Part shown: positions 11,438 to 23,050 of the stretch, one piece after another
How the letters are laid out: each line of letters opens with the position of its first letter
How positions within the stretch are numbered: position 1 is the first letter of the stretch
NCBI RefSeq assembly: GCF_008831285.2
Contig: NC_045149.1
Location: forward strand, 11,064,417-11,128,416
Reading direction: 5' to 3'
DNA from: Nymphaea colorata
Lineage: Eukaryota > Streptophyta > Magnoliopsida > Nymphaeales > Nymphaeaceae
Length of the DNA: 64,000 nucleotides
The notes under the pieces: generated by a model
Databases searched by the model: none
The model's input: the letters and a program-made list of their open reading frames with translations, nothing else
What the model was told of the DNA's origin: nothing
Translations under genes and position numbers: made by a program

Positions 11438-13075
11438 TCAGTTGGGAGCCGGTAGTTGTATTTCCTCACCACGGCCCTCCGGAGGGGCATATTGTACTGT
11501 CTCTCCTGACGCTTCCTCGAGCGTCTTGCCTTTGGGTTCAGGAAGCACCCAACTGATGAAGAAGCCGAGAGCATTGGTCACCCCCAGGACGATGAGGGCG
11601 TTCTTGATACCAATACCAGGTGGGTAGCCTGGGTCGGTCTGGGTCTTGTCCTTGCTTTGCGCAGCGTAGAGGAACCCGAATGCGCCGATAATAGCACCAG
11701 CTTTGCCGGAGGCAGCGGAGATGCCGTGGCAGGTGCTCCTCACCCTTGCCGGGAAAACCTCCGCTGGAACAACGAAGGTGGTGGTGTTGGGACCAAAGTT
11801 GGCAAAGAAGAAGGTGAGGGAGTACATCACCACGAAGCCGATGCGGTTGTCCTTCTGCTTCCAGTGGTCGTAGGGGATGGCAAGAGCGAACATGAACACG
11901 GTCATGCAGAAGAAGCCTATCAACTGTATAGTAACTCGGCCGATGATGTCGATGAGCGCGATGGTGACCCAGTAGCCGGGAATTGTGGCGCAGAGAGCAA
12001 TCAGGGTCTGTGCGCGTGAAATCCTGTATACCTCTTCGATGGCATTCATGGTCTTGGCTTTAGGGATCCACCCCACGTTAGTCAAGACGTCCTTCTGGAA
12101 CAGGTTCTGGCTGTAGAAAGCAATGTCAAGGAGGAACCATGTGGTGGTTGTGGCCACCAACTGTAAGCCGTGCCTCTGAGCGAATTCTGGGCTAAAGAGG
12201 CCCCATTCCTCGGCTACTCCAACAGGTTGCCTCTCTCTCGGCCTGTGCTCTTGCTCCAAGTTTGCTTCTACAGCGAACCTTTCTCTCCCTATCACCTTCT
12301 GTGCATCTCGCTCTGCTCGCTCCACATCGTGCTTCACCAGAGCCGTATATCTCGGCGGCTCCGGCATCCGTATCCTCCAATAGTACGTGAGAGCTGCAGG
12401 GACGGCGCCGAACATGAGGATGATCCTCCACACGTAGTCGGCCTGATGCACGGTCGAAGCCACCATGTCGTCCTGGTAAGCCGGGGCTGGGTACTTGTGC
12501 CTGAACCCAGCGGAAACCATGAGGGAGATGATCCCGCTGGCCAGGATGCCGAACCCCTGCATGGCAAAGACGGCAGATATGAACGCGCCCCTCGTCTTCT
12601 TGTTGGCGTACTCAGCCATGATGACGGCCGACAGTGGGTAGTCGCCGCCAATGCCGAAGCCAAGCCAGAAGCGGAAGAAGCAAAGGGTCGTCATCACAGC
12701 CTTGGGCTCAGTCGTCAGGGAGAGACCGGAGGCGATGGAGCAGATAACCATCATAATCAGGGTGTACCCGTACACCGTCTTCCTCCCTACCTTATCGCCG
12801 AGCCACCCGAAGAACAGTTGGCCGGCTAGAGTGCCACAAAGAGCGACGCCATTGACGGCAGCAGATACATTGGGGGGCAGCGAACCCGGGCGATCTTTGT
12901 TGCCTTCAAAATAATACAGTCTTCCCAGCAGCTTGGTGCATAGGGAGATGCTGAACAGGTCATAGGCGTCCGTGAAGAAGCCCATCCCCGCGATAACAAT
13001 CGCGCGGAAGTGAAAAGGGCGAGTCTTGGAGCTGTCGAAGGCATCGAGCACCTTGTGCCCGCCGCCGTTTTCCAT
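11438..13075 (-). CDS. PHT1: PHT1 family high-affinity phosphate:H+ symporter
   Basis: One uninterrupted 545-codon frame, within the usual size of plant PHT1 proteins (about 520-560). It belongs to the major facilitator superfamily with about 12 membrane segments and imports inorganic phosphate with protons across the plasma membrane. The family signature [13 protein letters not shown] is at residues 143-155. Positions that bind phosphate or protons in the fungal homologue PiPT are all present: D39, D145, Y146, Q173, W313, D317, Y321 and N430. A charged central loop runs from about 240 to 300, and the C-terminus has the family's [14 protein letters not shown] stretch at 512-525. The chosen start is in a strong context (ACCATGG), and the N-terminus begins [12 protein letters not shown], as in the family. 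No intron is needed. GC content is far above the surroundings, as usual for this gene type. A P1BS box upstream suggests phosphate-starvation control. A dead relative lies at 52.2 kb. I cannot assign the exact PHT1 number. Confidence 0.96.
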   Translation of the reverse strand: MENGGGHKVLDAFDSSKTRPFHFRAIVIAGMGFFTDAYDLFSISLCTKLLGRLYYFEGNKDRPGSLPPNVSAAVNGVALCGTLAGQLFFGWLGDKVGRKTVYGYTLIMMVICSIASGLSLTTEPKAVMTTLCFFRFWLGFGIGGDYPLSAVIMAEYANKKTRGAFISAVFAMQGFGILASGIISLMVSAGFRHKYPAPAYQDDMVASTVHQADYVWRIILMFGAVPAALTYYWRIRMPEPPRYTALVKHDVERAERDAQKVIGRERFAVEANLEQEHRPRERQPVGVAEEWGLFSPEFAQRHGLQLVATTTTWFLLDIAFYSQNLFQKDVLTNVGWIPKAKTMNAIEEVYRISRAQTLIALCATIPGYWVTIALIDIIGRVTIQLIGFFCMTVFMFALAIPYDHWKQKDNRIGFVVMYSLTFFFANFGPNTTTFVVPAEVFPARVRSTCHGISAASGKAGAIIGAFGFLYAAQSKDKTQTDPGYPPGIGIKNALIVLGVTNALGFFISWVLPEPKGKTLEEASGETVQYAPPEGRGEEIQLPAPN

Positions 13076-13237
13076 GGTGGGACGTGGCTTGAGTTGCAGC
13101 TCTCTCCTTTTCGTTCTTCTTGAATCACTCGAGCCAACCAGGGTGGGAGAGGAGGGCTGATGCGAATGAGGAGAGGCAGCTAGGCGGTGGCCATTTTATT
13201 GCCTGCCGTGGGACCGCCGGAATCCGGAATGTACGGC

Positions 13238-13245
13238 GAATATCC
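13238..13245 (-). promoter_or_regulatory. P1BS box (PHR1 binding site) of the PHT1 gene
   Basis: GAATATCC fits GNATATNC, the site bound by PHR1-type MYB-CC regulators of the phosphate-starvation response. It starts 163 bases upstream of the PHT1 start codon. Its place before a phosphate transporter makes chance less likely, although an 8-base degenerate motif can occur by chance. Confidence 0.6.
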
Positions 13246-13250
13246 GCCAC

Positions 13251-13259
13251 GTATATATA
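13251..13259 (-). promoter_or_regulatory. candidate TATA box of the PHT1 gene
   Basis: A TATATATAC run on either strand lies about 177 bases upstream of the PHT1 ATG. No other TATA-like text lies nearer the start, so this is the best core promoter candidate. It would give a 5' leader of roughly 145 bases. A second similar run is at about 13515-13523. Confidence 0.45.
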
Positions 13260-13559
13260 CAAGGTCAACCCTTTCCTCTAGCTGTCCCTCCGTCATGGAC
13301 GTCCCTTTCTTGTTAGTCAAAACTATGTTTTATTTGAGTCCATCCTCATACGTAATCCCACTGACCGGTCGTATACCAACATCATACCGTACCGCCCATA
13401 CCGTTTAGGACCAGAACAACGGTTTTTCGTAATATTAGCGGCCTTCTCTCCTTTCTGGGTCCCAATACTCCCAGCTCACTTTATGGAACATTCCGTTTTT
13501 GAAACCCACCCGACGTATATATACCTAAAGATATTAATTATTACCAACACCCAGCTAAG

Positions 13560-15308
13560 AAACTCATATCTAATTATCAATATTATTATTATTATTTTCT
13601 TAAATTTTTTGGTAGAGAAGCAGTTACATGGTTTATGACCACATCCCTAATTGCCCTGATGGGTATTGAAAAGAAGGGAGATGGGAGCATTTTTAAAATT
13701 TTTCAAAAGGCATGTATATTTTAGTTGCTTAATATTTTTATAATTTCATTTTTATCATTTTAAAAGTCTTTTTTTACTTTAACAAGAGTATTTCAGTCAT
13801 TACACATCTTTGTGCATGAGGTGTGCACATAACCAGCATTGAATCAATGGCTGGTAGCTGGCCGGTTGTTGGTACGATCAAAGATATTGGCCCTTGTGCT
13901 CCAAATGCCTACATTAATTGACGTATTGTGCAGACAGAGCGAAACAAGATTAATGGGTATGCTATGGAGACGCATCTATAACAACACTAATCCTTAAGGG
14001 CAAGGGAGAACGTAAAGGAAAAGCTTTGGCTCTCACTTGGTTGGTGGTGATATTCTCCTCCAATAGCAAAGTGTTCCTTATCACCATGTGTTGAATGCTT
14101 TTATGGAAAGAAAAGTAACCAATACTGGACTACAAGATTGGCTTCCATGACTATCAAGAAGTTGGGTTTCATTTCATCTTATATATTATATAATTTCGAG
14201 TTGTTTGGCAACCATAACAAGTCGTTACTATCTCATATACCTACCCTAATAAGTGATGTAGATTTATGAAACACTTTAAAAAATGTAACATAAATTAGGA
14301 CAGATACATACAACAGTAACATCTTGTTACTGTTACCAAACACCTCTTCATGGTTTCTCCGGTCACCTTGACTTATGAACGGGCCCTGCTAGCTATTTAA
14401 GATTTGTTTAGGTAAACTTGGGCGACTTGGGATATTGACTGTCATCGTTCTAACCATTTATGTACTTCTCTTAGTTTCTCTCTTGGAGAATTGTTCTTAG
14501 ACATGGAGGCAAAGGCTTCCTGCTTTCTCCCTCAATCTTTGGTGAAGATCAAATCAGTTAATACGCTCCAAGCCGATTGGTGGGGATCGATGCATGTTCT
14601 TGCTTTGGGTTGAAACTGGCGTGGAGATCTAAAGCGTGTATCTGTTGTTGACAAATTAAACCGTTTGATTCATACCTCATTCAACAATTCTTCATCTTCT
14701 AAAGAATAAAGTTGCCACAACTTAGAATAAGGTCAGCTGAAAAGAATGGTGACGTGGAGGATGATCTTGATGTCGACTAGAGATGCGAATAAATCCGATC
14801 CTCAGCATTAAAGTTAATAAACGATATGTTTCCGAACAGATTTTTCAATTGCACCCATAAGCTGTCGTTGAATGTCATGTTTGCATGAGGCCCACCAGTG
14901 ACAGTCACGCAACCGCCAGAGAACGTTCTCTCTAATCTTCTCCGTGAAGTTTTACTGAATTGGCCCTTTTCATACGTAGAAAGCATGAGGCGAAGACTAA
15001 TAGACCTTTTGGCAGAGTAGACCTTATTCTAATTTTGTAGCCTTTGCATAAACATTCCTTCTAAGGCAATTAGAAAGCATTTTTTTATAAACATCACTTG
15101 GAAATTCTACGGCAAATTATGGTTCTCCTTCGTAACCTTATAGATGAAACTCGTAACTTTGGAAATTCTTTCATGGAACTATTGGTGCTGACATGATTAA
15201 TTTCACGTTCAAGAATGTAGAAATCAGTGAATTTCTTTTGTGGTATAGGAAAATCTTACAAGCAATTAATTTTAGAGACATCATAGCTCCAGTTGCATAA
15301 AATTAACC
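13560..15308. other. intergenic, no recognisable gene
   Basis: AT-rich sequence with no recognised coding. The minus-strand open piece 14777-14986 (69 codons) has no family I can name. Confidence 0.5.
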
Positions 15309-15865
15309 GTACACGGCCTGTTCCCTCGCCCTCTAGGTAAGAACCAGCTTTATTTAAACTATAGAAAGGCCAAATTAACATGTGTGTGTTTGTTGATTTA
15401 TAGGGGTCCTTGAGCTCAGACATTACTTTCATGATATAAGTCAGACTGTGAAATAGCAGCACACAGGGAAATGAATTTGATTTTGGAAAATGTCAAACAA
15501 CAAAGATGGGCTCCGTTCTTAATTTGTCGAGCAACCTTGTCCTTTTTTATCTGATCAATATATGACATCACCAGCTTTAATTTAATTGTACAGCCTTTTT
15601 GTTCTTTATTTATGTTTCTCTTCTTTTCATGGCATCCTCAACCTTCTTTTCAGCTTAGCCGACTGAACACAAGGGAGGCGGTAAAAGTATTTAAGCACCT
15701 ATGATAATGGTGATGCGGCAAAGAAAACATCCTCACGATTATTAAATTTATGATGATGATAGCAGTCGTTTTGGTCATGATCCACAAGATTAAAACAGAT
15801 GTGACGGTTCCTCTGGTGCTCATGTAATTGGGAATCAAAAAACAGGTTGAAAATTATGAATGAGG
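15309..15865. repeat. segmental duplication, copy A (partner at 23.8-25 kb)
   Basis: This segment is collinear with 23800-24280 plus 24770-24975. Shared landmarks in the same order are AAGAACCAGCTTTA, TTTGATTTTGGAAA (ATCTGATTTTGGAAA in copy B), ATATGACATCACCA, GCCAAAGAAAAAATCC (GGCAAAGAAAACATCC here) and GACGGTTCCTCTGGTGCTCA (GACCGTTCCTCTGGTGCTCA there). Copy A lacks about 490 bases that interrupt copy B near 24280-24770. I cannot tell what the ancestral segment encoded. Confidence 0.8.
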
Positions 15866-15907
15866 AGTTCCGCCATGCATATTGATCACCCATCCGCATC
15901 CAGGATT

Positions 15908-16107
15908 TCAGTGAATTATGACGCCTCTGTGTGTGTAGGAAGGCCCATACACCATTGAACAATCTCCTTCTCTAGAGTGGAGGGCAAAATGCCACTGTCG
16001 GCACTGTTTATAGCAGTGATAACAGCAGCTACGGCTGTTTGAAGACCACGACGGCCATGGTGTGCCATTGAAGAGGCCGAAACATCTGGGCAATCCATGA
16101 ACGCCAT
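15908..16107 (-). other. short unrecognised open frame beside the duplication
   Basis: A 63-codon minus-strand frame (15916-16107) has balanced, alanine-rich composition (a TAVAAVITAINSADSG stretch) rather than the low-complexity text of most short frames here. It lies directly upstream, on that strand, of duplicated segment A and just before the hAT-type element. I do not recognise it. It could be a first exon or a chance frame. Confidence 0.25.
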
Positions 16108-16198
16108 TAGAGAGAGGATTGGTTCTCGTGTTGGAGCATCACCAGTGAAGCGGGGACAAATCTCGTGCGCTTCCTCTCTTGTTCATCGCTCTTCCTTC

Positions 16199-16890
16199 CA
16201 GTGGCGGAACCAGAAAAGTTTTCTGGAGGGGGCACCCATTCATAGTTTTTCACATACGAAGGGGCACTCACATATAGAACAAAGCAAATATTTGAAGATA
16301 CTAATGTAAAAATAAACAAACATGATGGGATGTTTGGCAAAGCTTTGATCTCCTCATTTGTCAAGTGCGATTCAGATTGCCAAACAAAAGTCCTTCATAA
16401 ATTAGACAAATTTGAAAACTGAGATTCACTACAAGGAAAAATCCTATAAGTTAGGTGCTATCAGATTCACCACTTCTTCTTAAGTTTCCACGAATAGTTA
16501 AGAAAAGAAACAAAGAAGCATTGCAGGAGGCAGGAGCAGCAGAGGCGGAGACGGAAGCGAAGAGCTGCGCCGAAACAAAGAGATTAGATTAAATGCCAGA
16601 CTCTCGGACATTTACCCCGCCGCCAGTGATTCCGGTGTTGGCTTGAAATTCTTGGTTGAAGTCTTGAAGAGAAAAGCTCTGAACGAGATGCTTGCAGATT
16701 CTTCCACGATAGACGGAGGCACTAACCTCGCCTGGAGGCTGAAGCATAACAAGGGAAAGCGGGCTGGAAGCAGAGGAAAGTGGTGGGGCGTGACCCAATT
16801 CTGGCATGGGCTAGCTCCGCTACTGTATGGAGCTACCTTGGGCTGGCATGGGCAAGCGCCCACGCCAGCCCCACGCTGGCTCCGCCACTG
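16199..16890. mobile_element. non-autonomous hAT-type element with perfect 8-bp target duplication
   Basis: The left end begins CAGTGGCGGAACCAG and the right end finishes CTGGCTCCGCCACTG, an imperfect 15-base terminal inverted repeat. The flanks are identical 8-mers, CTTCCTTC at 16191-16198 and at 16891-16898. An 8-base target duplication with CAGxG-type ends is the mark of hAT elements. At 692 bp it encodes no transposase, so it moved using another element's enzyme. Open frames inside (16612-16983 minus, 16643-17053 plus) lie on or cross its borders and are probably chance. Confidence 0.88.
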
Positions 16891-16898
16891 CTTCCTTC

Positions 16899-19800
16899 TG
16901 TGTTCCATCCGCTTCTTTTTGTGCGGAGCCCCTTCTGCGCAGACCCCTATCCATTGCGAGAAGGATTTTGGTCCTTTTTTCAAGACCTTCAGTCATCATA
17001 TGCAGGAGTTTTTGTGCTTCCTTCTGTTTCGGCAGATCATTCGCAATAGGTAATCTTCTCCGCTTAGATTCTTCCTTCCTTCATTTCTTTATAAACTTCT
17101 AATTTCTTCTAACCTAACTCTATGTTACGTCGTTGCATTGTTATGATTTTGCTTTGACATGGCGCTGTAGTGAATGTCATTACTATTTCCCTTTCCCTTT
17201 TGTTGTATTGATTATACTTTGTTTCGTCGCTTTTAATCTGATGATCATGATGCGTCTCCTTTCTACTTGGCATGGGGCGATATATAGGATTTTGTTTTCA
17301 GCAACTGCACGTGATCAAAATTCATCAAGGTATAGATCTGTACATGCTAATGTTTAATGTATGGTTTAAAATTCCTTGTTTGATTCTTGAAGTATTATGT
17401 CATTACATTCAATTCACATGAAAGATGGTCGAGTTCATGAACTCCAGTAGTTCTTTTTACTACTGCAGTTCATGTAAGAGGAAGAGTCGTATAGCTTTTT
17501 GCAGGTAGCTTCACTTATCATCTCTAGCAATAAATTTCTCCACAAAACAAAACTTCTTTGATTGCTATGCACGTGTAAAGGTTATTCAATTGTTAACTTG
17601 TGTAGGTGATCCATATGTTTTCGATTTTGCAACATTCATTATTGAAATATAAAAGGTTAAGTTATGGAATCTTTTTGTGCCAATGGCTTTGGTAGTCATT
17701 GACCCAAAAATCGAATGGGGCTATATATGGTCATTAATTTTCTTGAAGTTTGTCGACCTCACCCTTGAGATGTGGCATTTAGACACAGACGCCAGCAAAT
17801 TAACCTAACTTTTATTCTTTTTTCGCTTGCATTTTCATTAAAGGGCTATATACTAAATGGACAATTGGATAAGAGATTATATTTAATTCATTATGGATTA
17901 GGTTGGTGTAAGGGTATGCCCAAGTTATTCATATATACATATATGTAATAAACCACTTAAGAAACAACTGTCATGTATAAACCTCGAGATCAAGAGCTGA
18001 ACATGGCTTGACACTGTTCGCAATAAGCTTTCTCTTAACAACAAATAATGGAAACTGAATTAGGTATCCCAATTTTCCCACAGGCTGCTAAGTTCACAAC
18101 CAGAACAAGGTAGTCGCCTATGTAATCCATTACCTGTAGCATATATCAGAGTACTCTCAATTCCACGTGGCAGTTACCAGCTACTATCTTGGGCTCTTAA
18201 AAGTATAGATCCGTCCATGTTGGACCTTAGAAAGGAACATCGACATACCCTAAAGTTTTGTTTTCGGTTGAAAATGGACTTCTTTGAGTTCTGCCCGATC
18301 AGATTTGATGTAATCATGTTTTGACTCAAGTTTTGACTTGGAATTAATTTTTTAAAAACCAAACCAAGGTTTAAGCAGCTCAAGATCCAAAGTTTAACAT
18401 GCATGTGAAATAGAGTAAACATGTGCATTTATCAGCCTTGGGCTTGGGTTGCAAATTAATAGTTGATCTTATCTTCTTTACCACACCAACGTAAAAGTGC
18501 AGCAAGTCAATCGAATATCTGATCAATCTGACCCATCTTGGCATCCCTTACCCTTAGTATGTTTTGATATAATTTGTACCCATCCCAAGACTTAATTATT
18601 TGGCCTGGTGAACGCTGATCCATGTTTGCAGCTTCCTTTAGTTCGGCATCAAAGACTGACCTATTCTGTACAATAGTTAGATTCAGATGCATATGGTGCT
18701 ATAGGTATCATTCAATATAAATCTGTCAGATATGAGGTAGTAGTGATTGATCCTTTTTCCTTCCTTAGATTCCTCATTTTTTCACTTTTTAGGCAAATAT
18801 TTTTTGTTATTTTCACTTTTGGGACAAATATGTTTTGTTTTTTGCCTAATTGGCCATACTTTCACATGTTTTCTGATAGTGGCACCATCCTTATTTTAAT
18901 GTAACCATAAGACTTGATTGTGAGGCTTTACTTGCCTAATGTGTTAGCTTTCTTTGTTTTATTTTAGAGTAGATATATTTTGACAAACTTTCGCACAGTT
19001 CCTAGCACTGTTCACATCATGGTGTTGATATCACCATATGACATGATTGTCAAGCTTAGCTTGCTTATTCTGTTGACTTGCTTTTTTGGTTGGTTTTATC
19101 TTTTTTTTTTCTCTCTCTAAGTAATTTCACATATAGCAATGTGGTCCTGTAATATAAGAAGATACTGGTTTCATATGAAATGTAGTGTTTTTTTTCTCAT
19201 TTATGTGACAAACTATGGTATTGATGGAATGGCAGCTTCCATTAGCCTCAATCTGTAAGTTTAAAAGTTACTTTCTACTTTTCTCACACTTATTTTATAT
19301 TTAGCTTTCTTGCCTAATTATAATATTTTCTTGTCCATCTTTACATATGACTTCTACATAAATCTTTGAGTCTTAGGTTCTTTATCTAAAAGCATTTAAT
19401 TCGTCATTTCTTATACGGTAGGTGTTGGCAGCCATAATCACAATCAGGTTCCCTATCCATAGTATTGCTAATGTTGCATGTGACTTTACCAGACCTATCA
19501 ATTGTCTACCACAAAGATTCATGGACTTAATTTCAATTACGTACAAAAAACCTAAACACTTAAAAAACTTTCAGCCAATATTCCTGGTGTTATTGGCATC
19601 TGAATGGTTTTCATGATGACTTTCTCCTTCACATCTGCAAACAGTGTTAGGTGATTGTCCAACACCTAGCAAGTTTCAATGCATTGTAGTATGCCCATCA
19701 TCTGCTGATACTCATCTGCTTTCTTCTTGTCGTCCATTCCATATTCATTTTCCTAACAAAGGAATGTTAAAAAAAAAAATTGATAGGTAACTACATCTTA

Positions 19801-20033
19801 ATTTCTTGAAATCATGGATAATTTTTTTCAAAAGTATTCATTCCTATTTTGCTATTGGTGGAGACATGGATGTATTTAGTAGTTCCTGTGATTTTTAAAT
19901 CACAAAGAGACTAATTAGAGCATTCAAAGAAAGGCAGTTTCTTGTCAGTATAACTAAGTATGCATCGTACCAACCAAAACCAAAAGAAAGTATTTGATAG
20001 AAAGCCAACCAACTGCTAGAGTTCCAAATTATA
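16899..20033. other. no recognisable gene
   Basis: AT-rich sequence with short frames only. I read both strands for domains and saw none. Confidence 0.45.
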
Positions 20034-20150
20034 GTGGTAGCCAGCAATTGTTGTCTTAGTTGCATGTGTCCCATAGGAAATTGCTATAGCCTACAAAAGG
20101 ATCATGACACTGCATTAAAGAGCATTCAACATGTTATTCATTTTGGATGG
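20034..20150 (+). pseudogene. CDC27: CDC27/HOBBIT (APC subunit 3) TPR fragment
   Basis: The plus strand reads IGNCYSLQKDHDTALKSIQ at about 20072-20128. Plant CDC27 proteins have AVGNCYSLxKDHxTALKxFQRA at the start of a tetratricopeptide repeat, so nearly every residue agrees. CDC27 is a scaffold subunit of the anaphase-promoting complex, a ubiquitin ligase of the cell cycle in the nucleus. After about 40 codons the match is lost: the next TPR text (AYAHTLCGHE in the family) is missing. This is therefore a single-exon-sized scrap. I see no other CDC27 exons nearby. Confidence 0.82.
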
Positions 20151-20219
20151 CAGGCAGGCCTATCTTTCTCCATAGGACTCCTGACGAGCGTGGTTTCTAT
20201 CTACCTTTATAGTCTATAA

Positions 20220-20850
20220 AGAATTGAGTTCTGAATTACTGGACGAAACAAAGAAAGAACAAGAAGAACTCACGTGCGAAAGAATCCTTTCACTTTCAGA
20301 TCAAACAATTCCTTCTCTGACATGTATGTTTGTATGTGTAATAGCATCTACTATACCAGGAATGAATATAAATCACCCTTATTTAAGCTTGCAATTTATG
20401 AGGACATTGGTCACTTTCTGAGTTCTTCATCCCTCTGACTAACTTAATTCACTAGAATCAAAGAATTTGGAGATCTGTTCCACTGAAAAAGGGGAATGGG
20501 CTGGGGTGTTTCACTGAACATCATGGTACCATCATCAGATGGGAAGTTCATTCCATACCGGACCAGAATAGGGTTATGTACATTCTCATCTTCTTATGAG
20601 AAGGGGTCATTCGAACGTATGTCACTATCTATTTACATACGGATCCATGCTGGGATTAGGAATAGGCGTAATCGGACCTGCTTTTTCATTAAAAGGGTAC
20701 CATCTTTGGGCTTCTATGGCATCATACAATGTGATTGTACATCAAAAAGGACTCCGGATAATTCAAATCGACGTAACGTAATTGGATGTCCGATTCGGGC
20801 CTATATGACATGACCGATTGATAGAAAGACTCCAACACTCCATCTGTTTC
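20220..20850. other. unassigned, possibly organelle-derived insert
   Basis: The composition changes here to more balanced, gene-like text with few homopolymers, unlike the AT-rich flanks. Two overlapping plus frames (20496-20813 and 20596-20781) are open, one with a membrane-like GSMLGLGIGVIGPAFSL stretch. The style reminds me of plastid or mitochondrial DNA in the nucleus, but I could not match it to a named organelle gene. Confidence 0.2.
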
Positions 20851-22440
20851 AGATGCTTTGCGGTGATGAGCATGGGTTAAGACCATATGCTTTTCTTTTG
20901 TATGAAAAAATTGCTTATTGAACAACTTTAAATCGTTTTTCAGGTATGTGTGAATAGTGGAGTGAGAAAATGGTGAGAAATATTACCAAGGTGCATTGAT
21001 AGTGAGTCATTAGATGGAGAGAGAACTATTGCGATTAAATTTATTTGAATATGGCTATTTTAATTGAGAAGATTAATTTCACTTTATTTAACAATATTTT
21101 GCATGGTAACTTTGGCCTAATTGTTTAGAATCTAAAGTGGGTCATTGTATTGCATCCACCTGATATGTTGGAAGCAATTATGTGATGAAAGTATGTTTTT
21201 GTTACCTTGAAATTTCTTTCCTTTGGGTAGTACACACACAAGGTTGCATGGAACTAGTAGCTCATTCATAAACTAACTGAAGGATCATGTAGTATTACAA
21301 TATCAATTGAAAGTTTTCCAATATAGAGGTTTATGAGCTCAAGCATTACAACTTTGCTTGCCTAAATACTCTTGTTCCAAAGCATTATCAATGAGGCCAT
21401 TTATGTGCATTCTCTTAATACCTCAGGGCTCATTTGGCAGTTCGAATACTTTATGAGTGTTCCATGAATCTAGTCCAAAGTTTGGGATAACTTCATGAAA
21501 TACTATAACTATGTGTTCATGAATCTGCCTCAATCTTTAGGCAGACTCATAGAACACTCACAAAGTGGTCCATTTACCAAACGACCCCCAAGGGAACAAC
21601 ACATGACTTCTACATTTGTTTGTCATATGTAAAGAGTGGAGATAAACAAAAGCACTACATAACAAATGAATGTTTCTTTACCACATTAATAGGCAAAACA
21701 AATTGGGCATTGGTCAATGTATTAAACAGAAACTATGGGTTTTGGATATTGAAGGTGATGAACTTTTCTGGGAGTTTTACCTTCCTTATCTTCAACTAGT
21801 AGATTTTTTAGGCATCAAGTCCCTATGATTAAATTGAATTTATGTTGCTCCATAAGCATATTGTTGGATGCATGATACTAATGCATGGCCAGCATACCAT
21901 GCTTTAACATTTCTCTTGAATGTATTCTTTTTTTTGTTTTGGTCTGAGGAAAGTATTCATCCATCCACATGTTCAGCTTGCTTTTGTTCAACTCTATGAA
22001 GATACTTAATGTTTTGTCATTTCCGAGAATGGAAGCTATATCATGGAAATTATCTACCAAATTGATAGGTTGAATTTCTCCTCGTTTTCCAATTTATATT
22101 TACTTTTTGGCTCATTGATGTTGTTTTCCCGTGCATGTGGTTTGGCTCATTGCTTCTAGTCATACATGGCCATTGATATTTTTACATAATTTGTTATTGC
22201 TTGTGATCTACAAGTAAATTTCTTTCATGCAATACTTCATAAATCACACTATCTATGGTGTATCAAGAATATTAGGTACTTGTTGATGCTTCAAATTTTT
22301 TGAGATGTGATTTCCCTTGTAGGTGGCTTATATCATTGGTTTGTATTTTTTCAATATTGTTGCTATTGAATTGCTTGTGCTGGAGTTGTGAATATTTGAT
22401 TTTAAAGGTAGTATCTCCTATTCATAGCTAAGATTGGGCA
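20851..22440. other. no recognisable gene
   Basis: AT-rich sequence with no domains seen on either strand. Confidence 0.45.
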
Positions 22441-23050
22441 TGTAACAGCCCAGAAATTTAGTCCCGTCTTGAACATTGCGCGGGAACTTCAAGGGCTTAA
22501 AAAGGGGGGTCACAATGAGATGATTGTCCTTGATTGTCTTGGTTCCTAGCCTTGTTAGGGTTGGAGCCAAAAATGTTAGGGGGTGGGTTGGGATGTGTCG
22601 AACCAAGGGCTCGAGCCCAAGAGTGGGTCCGGTTGTTAAAGGGCACTGTTCCAGTACACTATGGATAGTCACTCAGGCCACAAATGCAATCCATGGGCCA
22701 ACCTAACAAGTTTTTGAACCAGGTCGGCCTGTTCTGGGATGGATACGTACCAGGGGCTTGATCCCACCCAAATTTTAATATGCCTCTTTCTCTTGCCGGT
22801 TTTCTCAATTATCCTTCCCTGTTCTCTCTCTCTCTCTCTCACTATATATATATATATATATATATTCTCACTGGTGCATGTCGAGCTAGAGCACAACCGA
22901 AAACAATCTCCAACATCACCTGTCATATGGGGGCCAATTAGACTTCCAGTATGCTCTTCTCCTTCCCTCTCTCTCACTTTCACCCTCACTGATTTTGAGG
23001 GATTGTGCCCTAAAATCAGTTAGGGTTTCAAAGAAAAACCCCACACCAAG
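22441..23050 (+). mobile_element. probable LTR (Ty3/gypsy-like), end not defined
   Basis: The segment begins TGTAACAGCCCAGAAATTT, followed by TTAGTCCCGTCTTG and GGGAACTTCAAGGGCTTAAA. This is the style of plant gypsy LTRs, which often start TGTAACxxCCC. A CT-run and TA-run lie at about 22820-22865. I found no matching CA end with a 5-bp duplication and no pol around it, so it is a solo or truncated LTR at best. The right border is a guess. Confidence 0.35.

Noticed and set aside
12170-12829. 219-codon plus-strand open frame
   Set aside because: It lies opposite the PHT1 gene, is a shadow of its GC-rich codons and has no domain.
16428-16450. CACTACAAGGAAAAATCC, like a CACTA element terminus
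   Set aside because: It is inside the well-defined hAT-type element, and I found no partner terminus in inverse orientation nearby.
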